Below are positions 9,868 through 17,529 of a stretch of DNA of 64,000 nucleotides, one piece after another (within the stretch, counting starts at the first letter, position 1; every line of letters begins with the position of its first letter). The position numbers and the translations under genes were made by a program. The DNA is from Sphaerisporangium corydalis (GTDB lineage: Bacteria > Actinomycetota > Actinomycetes > Streptosporangiales > Streptosporangiaceae). The notes beneath the pieces were generated by a model. That model had not been told where the DNA came from. It did not search any database and saw only the letters and a program-made list of their open reading frames with translations. Where the stretch lies: positions 1 to 64,000 of the forward strand of contig NZ_JANZYP010000034.1 in assembly GCF_025506355.1 (NCBI RefSeq). Reading direction: 5' to 3'.

Positions 9868-12800
9868 CTATGAGCCGACGGTCAGATTGCGGATCGCGTT
9901 GTAGAGCGGCTCGTACAGTAGGTGCGCGAGCTCCGGGTCGTCGGGATTGCTCAGTACGTGGCGAAGTGACGAGAGCAAGCCGTCCGGCTGTCCGACGAGC
10001 GTATCGGCGGAGCCAAGGCCGGGGGCGTTCGCCGCCGCAAGCCGCGGGGCGAACCGGGCGTCAATGAAGACGACGCGAGCCGGGACACCGCCTCGGACGA
10101 GCCGACCGATCACTTGCCACAGAGTGACGAGCTGATCCCAGGCGAAGACCTCCTTCTCCCACATTGGGAGCAGCGAGTGAACATAGCGCCGGGACAGCAG
10201 TCGCCGCCATTCGACTCGGGCGAGATGGCGGAACGCCAGCCCGGCATGTTCAAGGGTCGGCGCGTCGGAGACAAGCTCGGAGAAGGTCAGCGGACCCTGC
10301 GCTCGGCCGTCCCGCCGGGGTTGGTCACGGACGAAGCGGGTCGCCCAGTCGTTGATCGCGAAGATGGCGAGCGTCAGGTCGTCCGGGCGGGGATGCGGGC
10401 GGACCAGGAAGAATGCCGTACCGAACGCCGCGTTCCGCTGCGTGTTGAGGATGTTGTGGCCGCGTTCGACCGCCATCAGCGGCGCCACCAGGATCTCAGC
10501 CAAGCCATCCTCTGCGAACGTCGCCAGATCGCCGCGACGCAGCACTCCGGCCGCGTCCAGACCAGCGGGATCGAGCTCGGCGTCGTCGGACGCCAGCACC
10601 CGCACTCCGTTCTTCCAGCGGTCCATCTTCCTCATGGTCTCAGCGACGGCCGCGGCCTCTCGGTAGCTGCCGACCAGCAGCAGAGCCCGCTTGCGCGAGC
10701 CGTCCGAGACTCTCGCCAACTCCTGGTCGATCACGTTGGACAGGCCACCACGGCCCGGCCCCGCCAGCCGCTCGACGAGCGTGTTCACGACGGCGGGACG
10801 CACCTTCTGCGGCAAACCGGACACACTGATGGGCTTGTCGTCGTCGGTGTACAGGAAACGCGTCGTGAAGGTCGTCCTGGCGACGGCTTCCATCGACTCG
10901 GAAGACGGCATGAGCACCGCCGTGACCGGGGCGAGCACGTGAGCTCGACTGGATGAGCCCGCCCAGCTCGTCCCGGACATGAGCACGACGTGCGGTCCCG
11001 GTGTTCCCGGCGCGGTGCCGAGCCGATCGAGGTTGAGCAGCAGCTCTCTGCCAACGCCGGCGCACCGGAAGAACCGGAGGGTTCCGCTGAGCCGACCGAC
11101 GTCGTCGCGGGTGTGCTCGTTGGGCAGGAACTGGTAGCCGAGCACGTTGCCCATAGGCGACTCCGGCACGAACGGCGCATAGTCCAGCGGGGGGCGCCGA
11201 CCCAGTTCGTTGCCGGACGGGTCGAGGCGCAGCGCCGCTTCGACGACTGGCCACAGGAACGTCAGCCGCTCCAGCCTGTGGTCGAGTACGGTCAGCATCA
11301 GAGTGAATTCCAGCCTGCGGCACGTTGTCTCGCGCCAGTTCCGGTTGGTGACCACGGCCGGGGTGTTCTCGATCAGGGCGTCCAAGAGCTCTTGAACACG
11401 CGGCCGGACGTCGGCCGTGGCCAAGGCATGAAGCAGATCGGAGGCGACCGCGATCAGCCGAGTGGTGATCTCGTCATGGGGTCCGTGTTCGCCGAGCGGG
11501 TCGTCGCGGAAGGTGTCGAAAGACGCTTGGAGCGCCGTACGGAACGGGTCCTTCTCGGGCTCCGGAAGGTTATCGTCCTCGAAAAGGTCAGCGTCAGTGG
11601 GTTCGTCCGAGTCTGTGTCGGAGACGCCGAACCAGTCGGCGAGAAGTTTGTCCTGGAGGGTCCACGGACTGAAGTATTCGATGTCGATCCAGTCCCGAAG
11701 TTCCCCGTCAGATAGCAACGGGCGGTAGAGCCGGTCGGTCGCGGCGCTCACGGTGGTGAGAGCACTGTTCCAGCGTTCGATCTCCGGGTCGGTGAGAGGG
11801 AGCCGACCTCGAAGCGACATCTCGTTGATCTTGTGGGAGTGCAGGAGGTCCAACCAGGAGTCCGGGCCGGGCTGCACGAGCGTCGCGGACGGCGAGAAGA
11901 TCTGATCGAAGCGCATCTGAACGGCGTCGGCCTCATCGACGATCACGATGTCGCTCAGCAGGCAGGCCAGCTCGAGATGGCGGATTCGTTCCTCGTTGAG
12001 CGGGTGCGGGACGGCCGCTTGGACCAGGCTGGCCGGATTCGCCACCCAAATCAGAGAATCGACGAGTGATCGGGCCGTGCGATGCCGCGGACAGACGCTC
12101 CACATCGGGCAACTGTGCGGGGTGCCGGACACGTCATCGGCGGGCCGTTCGGGCTGCGCCGCCGTAGTGCCGTCGTAAGGACGCAGGGTCACGGTCGAGG
12201 GAGCGGCCCTGCGCGAGGGGCGCGGATGCAGAGTGACGCAGGGGGCGTCAGCGAATCGCAGCGGGCGAGCGGGCTCGAAACCGCGCAGAGCATCGAGCGG
12301 GCACGCTGTACTGAGGTCGTCGAACGCTTCGTCCAGGTGATCTAGGAGATTGGTCTCGCCGCGAGAGGCCAGCCGCCGATGAAGCCGCTGCACATGGGTC
12401 TCGCGGGTGCTGGCCCCGAGGACAGGAGCCGTGAAGCCAAGGGCTTCTTGGAAGACACGCAGGGCTTTGGTGATCCGCAGTTGCTCCGCGACATCGCCGA
12501 CGACAAGTGTCGTACGCAGGCCTCGACGAGCCGCCCAGACCGCGGTGATCAGCATCAGCGTACTCTTGCCCGCGCCGACCATGCCGACCAGGTGCAGCAG
12601 GCCGTTCAGAGTGAGGGTGTCGCTTTCGGTGAACGCGCCGATGGGACTAGGTCGAACCGCGAACCGCACCTGACTGAGCCGGGAATGCCAGCGACCCGCT
12701 GGCGCCGCAGCCAGACGCTCTTGCTCGTCCATCCATACGGCGGTCTCGGCTAGCTGCACCCGGTCTAGGTGAAGCGGCGAACCGTCTCCGGGCCGGCCCG

Positions 12801-13368
12801 CAGCAAGATTGTGACCGGAAACGGGCTCGAAGCAGAGCGTCTCAGGGATTGTGACGGAGGCGATGCGTCTGTGCTCCAGAAAGGTACTCCGGCCGGCGGG
12901 AGCGACCGGCACCTGCTTGACCGCGAACGGGGGCAGCGCCGACAGTGCGAGGTCGTACGCGGAGAGGCGGTCTTCCACTACGGTCGGCGTCAGCGGCCGG
13001 ACCGGCGCGGACAACTCCGCAGCCTCGAAGGCGCGCAGCCGTTCGGGGACGCGTTGGTAGGCCTCGACGGCTTGGTGCCATGACCGGCGGCGACGCAGGG
13101 CGGGAAGCAGATGGCGGGCAGCGGCGAGGGCGGTCGCCTCGGCTGCCCCGTGGACCACGCCCCTGACATCCGCGAACCGATAGCCGCTGAGCAGCATATG
13201 GGCGCTGCCCACCGGCTCGTCCGGGCAGATCCGAACCAGCAGGCCGAGGAGCAACTCCACCTCGCAGAAAGCCGAGCGTCCCAGCAGAGATGGCTCGGAC
13301 CGCAGCTCCGACCAGTACGGCCGCAGATCGTGAACGATCTTTTGGCACCAGGTCTCACGATCACGCAC
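9868..13368 (-). CDS. DinG/XPD-like Fe-S SF2 helicase of the PIWI-RE cassette
   Basis: This 1166-residue protein starts with a helical N-terminal region of about 230 residues, of the kind seen on helicases in PIWI-RE islands. The motor follows: Walker A in MVGAGKSTLMLIT near residue 266; a Cys-rich insertion (CPLDAL near 355, APCVTL near 376, SCPMWSVCP near 420) placed between Walker A and B exactly where XPD/DinG helicases carry a 4Fe-4S cluster; Walker B in IVIVDEADAVQM near 478; and motif VI in LWQVIGRLVRGG near 1086. DinG relatives unwind DNA and RNA-DNA hybrids with 5'-3' polarity, so it may open R-loops or hybrids for the PIWI-RE protein (inference). The start ATG 13368 overlaps the end of the preceding endonuclease gene, showing translational coupling. 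Confidence 0.82.
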   Translation of the reverse strand: MRDRETWCQKIVHDLRPYWSELRSEPSLLGRSAFCEVELLLGLLVRICPDEPVGSAHMLLSGYRFADVRGVVHGAAEATALAAARHLLPALRRRRSWHQAVEAYQRVPERLRAFEAAELSAPVRPLTPTVVEDRLSAYDLALSALPPFAVKQVPVAPAGRSTFLEHRRIASVTIPETLCFEPVSGHNLAAGRPGDGSPLHLDRVQLAETAVWMDEQERLAAAPAGRWHSRLSQVRFAVRPSPIGAFTESDTLTLNGLLHLVGMVGAGKSTLMLITAVWAARRGLRTTLVVGDVAEQLRITKALRVFQEALGFTAPVLGASTRETHVQRLHRRLASRGETNLLDHLDEAFDDLSTACPLDALRGFEPARPLRFADAPCVTLHPRPSRRAAPSTVTLRPYDGTTAAQPERPADDVSGTPHSCPMWSVCPRHRTARSLVDSLIWVANPASLVQAAVPHPLNEERIRHLELACLLSDIVIVDEADAVQMRFDQIFSPSATLVQPGPDSWLDLLHSHKINEMSLRGRLPLTDPEIERWNSALTTVSAATDRLYRPLLSDGELRDWIDIEYFSPWTLQDKLLADWFGVSDTDSDEPTDADLFEDDNLPEPEKDPFRTALQASFDTFRDDPLGEHGPHDEITTRLIAVASDLLHALATADVRPRVQELLDALIENTPAVVTNRNWRETTCRRLEFTLMLTVLDHRLERLTFLWPVVEAALRLDPSGNELGRRPPLDYAPFVPESPMGNVLGYQFLPNEHTRDDVGRLSGTLRFFRCAGVGRELLLNLDRLGTAPGTPGPHVVLMSGTSWAGSSSRAHVLAPVTAVLMPSSESMEAVARTTFTTRFLYTDDDKPISVSGLPQKVRPAVVNTLVERLAGPGRGGLSNVIDQELARVSDGSRKRALLLVGSYREAAAVAETMRKMDRWKNGVRVLASDDAELDPAGLDAAGVLRRGDLATFAEDGLAEILVAPLMAVERGHNILNTQRNAAFGTAFFLVRPHPRPDDLTLAIFAINDWATRFVRDQPRRDGRAQGPLTFSELVSDAPTLEHAGLAFRHLARVEWRRLLSRRYVHSLLPMWEKEVFAWDQLVTLWQVIGRLVRGGVPARVVFIDARFAPRLAAANAPGLGSADTLVGQPDGLLSSLRHVLSNPDDPELAHLLYEPLYNAIRNLTVGS

Positions 13369-14470
13369 GGCGGTTCTCCTTCAGCCGGGCTTTGGCCTTC
13401 CGGATGAGGGCGTCATCGGTTATCAGGATGAGGTCCGCAGCCGATGCGGGGCGGTTCCGGGCAAATATCTCGAGGTAGCCCGGACGCTCCTGCACACGCT
13501 GTGCCGGCACCACCCAGAACGCCTCGTCGTATGGGGGCGTGGGCGGGACCGGCTTGGCTGCGCGGCCGAGGAAGTACGGATGAGCCCAGTCCTTGACGTC
13601 GATAGCCCAGACCTGACCGTCTGGGAAGGTCAGACGCAGGTCATAGCTGTCGAAGTTCGGCCACATCTCCAGGACGAGGCGGGGCAGCCGCAGCCGCCGC
13701 TCCAGGGAGACTTCGGCCTGACCGGGGCCCGTGACGAACTGCCGCAGCGGACGTTCCAGCTGCCGCAGATCCTCACCCGAGTCGATCTCCCGACCCACCG
13801 GAGGAGGGCCGACGCGGCGGCAGCGGTCGCGTTCGCACCACCACTGACCGTCCTGGACGGGAGTGAGCAGGGTGAGGCAGCGGGCACAGGTCGCGTAGAC
13901 GTGATCTCGGACGAGACCATCGCTGACCTCCTGGTAGATGACCGCGAGAATGGAGCGGACCGGTTCGAGCATCAGATCGCTCATCACGGCGAACGCCTCG
14001 GTGGAGGTGAGCACCGGCTGCTCGATGAGAAGCCCGCGGAACGCCGTATATGCCTCCGGTTCACCGGCGTCGAGACAGAGGCGCAACGCCTTACGAATCA
14101 CCTCACGGTCACGATGCTCAGCCGCACTGTCCTGGCTGCGAGTCTTCCACTCGAAGCACAGCTCGGTCGGACGGCCGACGCCCGGGTCGAGCAGGTGGTC
14201 GTCCGGGCCGATGGTGTCGGGTAGGGAGTCGAGCGGCCAATCCGACAAAGGGCGCTCCCGGCACCAGGAGAACAGCTCCGCCAGGCTCGCCGGCGGTTCG
14301 GCACCGCGCAGCAGGCAGGCCAGGACCGTCCGGTCCAGGGCGCGCTGTGCCTCATCGTCATAGGGGAGGTGGAAGGAGTCGAGGCCGGTCCTCCTGTCGG
14401 CGTTCACCAAGGCCGTGGCCAAGGTATGCAGGAGCAAAATCGTCTCGTGCGGCGCGGAGATCGACATCAC
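13361..14470 (-). CDS. Restriction-endonuclease-fold protein of the PIWI-RE cassette
   Basis: The 369-residue protein has an alpha-helical N-terminal region (about 1-190), then a short Cys-bearing segment (CARCLTLL and WWCERDRCRR near 200-215) that may bind zinc. A C-terminal PD-(D/E)XK nuclease core follows: YDLRLTFPDGQVWAIDVKDW near 275-295 gives the D...DVK metal and catalytic signature. Known PIWI-RE islands carry a protein with a similar N-terminal domain and REase core, so it is probably the cutting component. Its ATG overlaps the stop of the Cas4-like gene by four bases and its end overlaps the helicase start, so the genes are co-translated. The substrate is unknown. Confidence 0.75.
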   Translation of the reverse strand: MMSISAPHETILLLHTLATALVNADRRTGLDSFHLPYDDEAQRALDRTVLACLLRGAEPPASLAELFSWCRERPLSDWPLDSLPDTIGPDDHLLDPGVGRPTELCFEWKTRSQDSAAEHRDREVIRKALRLCLDAGEPEAYTAFRGLLIEQPVLTSTEAFAVMSDLMLEPVRSILAVIYQEVSDGLVRDHVYATCARCLTLLTPVQDGQWWCERDRCRRVGPPPVGREIDSGEDLRQLERPLRQFVTGPGQAEVSLERRLRLPRLVLEMWPNFDSYDLRLTFPDGQVWAIDVKDWAHPYFLGRAAKPVPPTPPYDEAFWVVPAQRVQERPGYLEIFARNRPASAADLILITDDALIRKAKARLKENRRA

Positions 14471-16047
14471 ACCCCCTCCTCACACCAGGCACGAACATCG
14501 CAGGTGCCACAGGTCCGCTCGCAGGGGCGGGCCTGATAGACGGTGTCCTCAGCCCACGGGGCGGCCAGAGCGCTGACGACTTCGCGGGCCTGGGCCTGAG
14601 TGGTCTCGTCGAACGGGTCGATCTCCTCGCAGCCGGCCGGCCGGTCGGGGTAGAGCACCTCGAGCTCGATCCGGGAGCGTCGCGGGTCGCCATCCAAAAC
14701 GCCTGCGCTCATCAGCAGCACTGCCAAGGCGAGTTGGGGAAACGCTTCAAGCAGGGGGCGGCCCTCCCAGAGCCGTGTGCTCAATGTCTTCGTCTCACGC
14801 CAGACCCAGCCGCCACCATCGGTGTACAGCAGATCGGGCAACGCGATGACGACGACGTCGGCGTCCTCGTCATAGGCGGTCACGGTGTGCTGGGTGAGTA
14901 CGGTCTCCTGGTCGCGGAGGCCGTCCAGCGGGCAAACTGCGCGATGGGCTTTCACCATGGCGAGTGCCGCGGGCTCCTCGGCACCGAGATCGGGGAACAT
15001 TTCGGGGAGGGGCACCGAACGGCAGCCACCGATAGGGCGCGCCTTGTGCTGCAGGTTCAACCAGTCATCGACTGCACGCCCCCGGCGAATCGGAAGCGGT
15101 TCGGGATCAGGACTACGCAGATGGAGCACCCTGCAAGCGTGGAACTGAGCCGGACAGGCAGCATGGATGCGCAGGTCGGAGGCGGACACGCTGCGGCGCT
15201 TGCGATTCTGGCGGCGGGCGACGCCGAGCAGATGCGGGGTCCGGGGAGGTTGGACGCAGCCGATCAGACCGTCACAATCCACGCAGTCCGAGCCCGGCAC
15301 GGTCTCCTCATCGCTGATCATTTGCGCGAGAGCGGGACGAACCAGTTCCTTATAGCGGCGAGCGACTGTCGCGGTGTCCCACTCGCCGAGGGTGCTCCAT
15401 TTACCGTCTCCGCAACCCACGGCGACGACCCGCACCGTTTCGGCAGGTGGGTGGGCGCCTTGGACCGGGACGAACGCAGAGCCGTAAGAGGAAGTGGCGG
15501 CGACCCCGAAAGCGGCGACGTAGGCGGCTGCGACGATCTGGGCCTCGGATCGGCTCTCCTTCAAACCGTTGACAGACAGCAGCCACAGTTCGCGGATTGA
15601 GCCGTCCGCCGAGGCGTAGCGGCGGCCCCAGGCGGTGCGCTCGTAGCGGCGAGCGCCGCGCGCGTCCGGTTCGGCCAGCTGGTTGATGGCCACCCAGTCC
15701 CCAGACACTGGGTGGGTAGGCTGCTGGCCGGTCTCGCCGAGCCAGGCCTCGAAGTCCCGACGCGCATTGAAATAGTTCCGAATCGCGAATTTCGCCCACG
15801 CAATGTGAACGGGATGGCACACTTTGTGGCGGGAATCCGCCTGAGTCTCCTGAAGATCGAGGCCGCGCATCACGGGGGCAAGGGCGAAGTCCTCGAACGG
15901 GGACCGCCGAGAGCGCGTCGGATCAAGCCGTATTAGTGGCCGGGCTCGCAGCGCCTTTCCACGCGGGCAGGTACGGGGATCGTCCGCCAGCAAGGGAAGG
16001 CCGACCCGGATCAGGGCTCCAGGATCACCGACCGTAGGCACATGCAT
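14467..16047 (-). CDS. Cas4/RecB-like PD-(D/E)XK nuclease with predicted Fe-S cluster, first gene of the PIWI-RE operon
   Basis: The 526-residue protein has an N-terminal region of unknown fold (about 1-280). The rest reads like the AddB/Cas4 class: a first cysteine in SDLRIHAACPAQFHACRVLH near 297; a nuclease core with VVVIALPDLLYT and WVWRETKT (Asp and Glu-x-Lys) near 400-420; and a C-terminal cysteine set CERTCGTCDVRAWC near 512-523. This order (Cys, D-EXK, CxxC-x5-C) is the one that ties a 4Fe-4S cluster around RecB-family nucleases. It is the first gene of the operon, with ATG at 16047 almost at the divergent promoter. No cas1/cas2 is nearby, so it is not part of CRISPR adaptation. It may process DNA ends made by the helicase. 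Confidence 0.72.
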   Translation of the reverse strand: MHVPTVGDPGALIRVGLPLLADDPRTCPRGKALRARPLIRLDPTRSRRSPFEDFALAPVMRGLDLQETQADSRHKVCHPVHIAWAKFAIRNYFNARRDFEAWLGETGQQPTHPVSGDWVAINQLAEPDARGARRYERTAWGRRYASADGSIRELWLLSVNGLKESRSEAQIVAAAYVAAFGVAATSSYGSAFVPVQGAHPPAETVRVVAVGCGDGKWSTLGEWDTATVARRYKELVRPALAQMISDEETVPGSDCVDCDGLIGCVQPPRTPHLLGVARRQNRKRRSVSASDLRIHAACPAQFHACRVLHLRSPDPEPLPIRRGRAVDDWLNLQHKARPIGGCRSVPLPEMFPDLGAEEPAALAMVKAHRAVCPLDGLRDQETVLTQHTVTAYDEDADVVVIALPDLLYTDGGGWVWRETKTLSTRLWEGRPLLEAFPQLALAVLLMSAGVLDGDPRRSRIELEVLYPDRPAGCEEIDPFDETTQAQAREVVSALAAPWAEDTVYQARPCERTCGTCDVRAWCEEGV

Positions 16048-16107
16048 GGCTTTAGAAGAACACTATTTGTGAGCATAGTCAATGCACATGATGCTAATCT
16101 CGCCGCT
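16048..16107. promoter_or_regulatory. Compact divergent promoter between nuclease operon and kinase
   Basis: Only about 60 bases separate the two divergent start codons, and they are distinctly AT-rich for this window. On the minus strand TTGACT at 16082-16077 is a good -35, but a matching -10 is weak, and the transcript would begin at or near the ATG (leaderless or nearly so). On the plus strand, TTGTGA near 16067 and an AT-rich stretch before GTG 16108 are possible elements. Expression of the two sides is likely coupled. Confidence 0.4.
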
Positions 16108-17529
16108 GTGAACACGTGGGAGATCCCGGACGAGCGCTTCCGGGCCGTCGAGCGGCTCTCCAAAGGCGGGATGGCCGACGTGTGGGTCGCCCTGGTCGTC
16201 GCCACCGGCGAGAAGGTCGTCGCCAAGCGGCCACGTCCGGACCGGATGCTCGACGATGAGACACGGGGTGAGCTGATCCGGCGGTTCGACAGGGAGGTCC
16301 GGCTGCTGAAGAAGATCAAGTGCCGTGGCGTCACCCGCCTGCGCGCCGATGGCGGCTGGCCGAACGACCCGTGGTTCGTCATGGATTATGCGGACGGGCC
16401 GAATCTCGACGCGTACGTCATGAGACATCGAGCGCTCCCGGTCGACGTCGCGGCCGCGATCATGGTGGATCTGCTCGAGATCCTCCGGGTCGTACACGCC
16501 GCCAAGGCTGTGCATCGGGACATCAAACCCTTCAATGTGGCGATCGACCTTACGGGCCGGATCTATCTGCTCGATTTCGGCATCGCCTACCGTGAGGGTT
16601 CGGAGGAGACTCGCCTGACCAAGCTCGGTTCGACTCCGGGCACTCCCGGCTACACGGCGCCCGAGGCGATCAAAGGGATCCGAGAGGTGACCGCCGCCGC
16701 AGACACTTACAGCTGCGGTTGCCTGTTGTACTTCCTGTTGGCCCGACAGCCGCCCTTCCCCACCCATCAAGGGGACCTCGAGCGGAACCACGCGGAGGTC
16801 GTGCCGCGACGCATCAACGAGCGTCTCAGGCCGGATGTCCCCGAACCGCTCGCCGATCTGCTGGCGCGCATGCTGGAGAAGGACCCGAAAATGCGGCCAG
16901 AGGTCGCGGAGGCCCTGCGGATATTGCGACGGTACCTCCCCGTTGCGGGAGCCCTGGCGCCCGATCCGGTATTGGAGCCGGACCCGACCGCATGGCACCG
17001 CGGGGAGGAAGCAGTCCAACCGGCTCCCGTACCCGAGCCGCAGACACGACGTAGAACGGCCTCGCGTCCGGGTCGCATCCAGTTCCGGGGGATGGTGGAA
17101 GCGGCACGGCAAGAGGTCGGCACCGGCAAAGGACCCGCGACCACTGCGCTCGCCGATGCAATGCTCGATGCGCGGAAGGCCTGGGGGCATTCAGACGCCG
17201 ATGTGTTACGAGCGGAGCTCTGCCTGGCCGACTCGGAGCTGGAGGACGAGAACTGGTTGGAAGCGGGTGACGTTTATCGGATGGTGACCCGGTTGAGCGA
17301 GGACCACGCCACTGGACCGCTACGGGACGTCTACATCGCGGCACTGTTCGGCAGGGCGGAATGTGAGCTCGCGGCGCAGTATGTGGAGGAGGCGTTCCAG
17401 TTCTGGAACCAGGCACGATTGATCCTCCGTCCCTCCGATCCGGCAGAACTCTTCACCAGACGGGACAGAATCGCGGAGGAATTGGCCGAGACTGGTTTCA
17501 CCCCGGCGGGACGATCAGCCGACCGGTAG
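16108..17529 (+). CDS. Cytoplasmic Ser/Thr protein kinase with C-terminal helical (TPR-like) region
   Basis: The kinase domain is complete: Gly-rich loop LSKGGMADVWVA, Lys in VVAKRPRP, catalytic loop AVHRDIKPFNVAIDL near residue 138, LLDFGIAYREG near 157, and GYTAPEAI. After a Pro-rich linker (about 295-330) comes a helical region of repeat type (TTALADAMLDARKAWG, LCLADSELEDENWLEAG, ALFGRAECELAAQYVEEAF) ending without any membrane segment, unlike the PASTA-type housekeeping kinases. GTG 16108 begins the conserved part (NTWEIPDERFRAVERL); ATG 16042 upstream is open but would overlap the divergent nuclease gene. It shares a promoter region with the PIWI-RE operon and runs 32 bases into the methylase-like gene at its 3' end. 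It may phosphorylate a cassette component (inference). Confidence 0.82.
   Translation: MNTWEIPDERFRAVERLSKGGMADVWVALVVATGEKVVAKRPRPDRMLDDETRGELIRRFDREVRLLKKIKCRGVTRLRADGGWPNDPWFVMDYADGPNLDAYVMRHRALPVDVAAAIMVDLLEILRVVHAAKAVHRDIKPFNVAIDLTGRIYLLDFGIAYREGSEETRLTKLGSTPGTPGYTAPEAIKGIREVTAAADTYSCGCLLYFLLARQPPFPTHQGDLERNHAEVVPRRINERLRPDVPEPLADLLARMLEKDPKMRPEVAEALRILRRYLPVAGALAPDPVLEPDPTAWHRGEEAVQPAPVPEPQTRRRTASRPGRIQFRGMVEAARQEVGTGKGPATTALADAMLDARKAWGHSDADVLRAELCLADSELEDENWLEAGDVYRMVTRLSEDHATGPLRDVYIAALFGRAECELAAQYVEEAFQFWNQARLILRPSDPAELFTRRDRIAEELAETGFTPAGRSADR

Noticed and set aside
14467-16047. CRISPR-associated Cas4
   Set aside because: No cas1, cas2, effector genes or repeat array nearby; the gene is embedded in a PIWI-RE operon.
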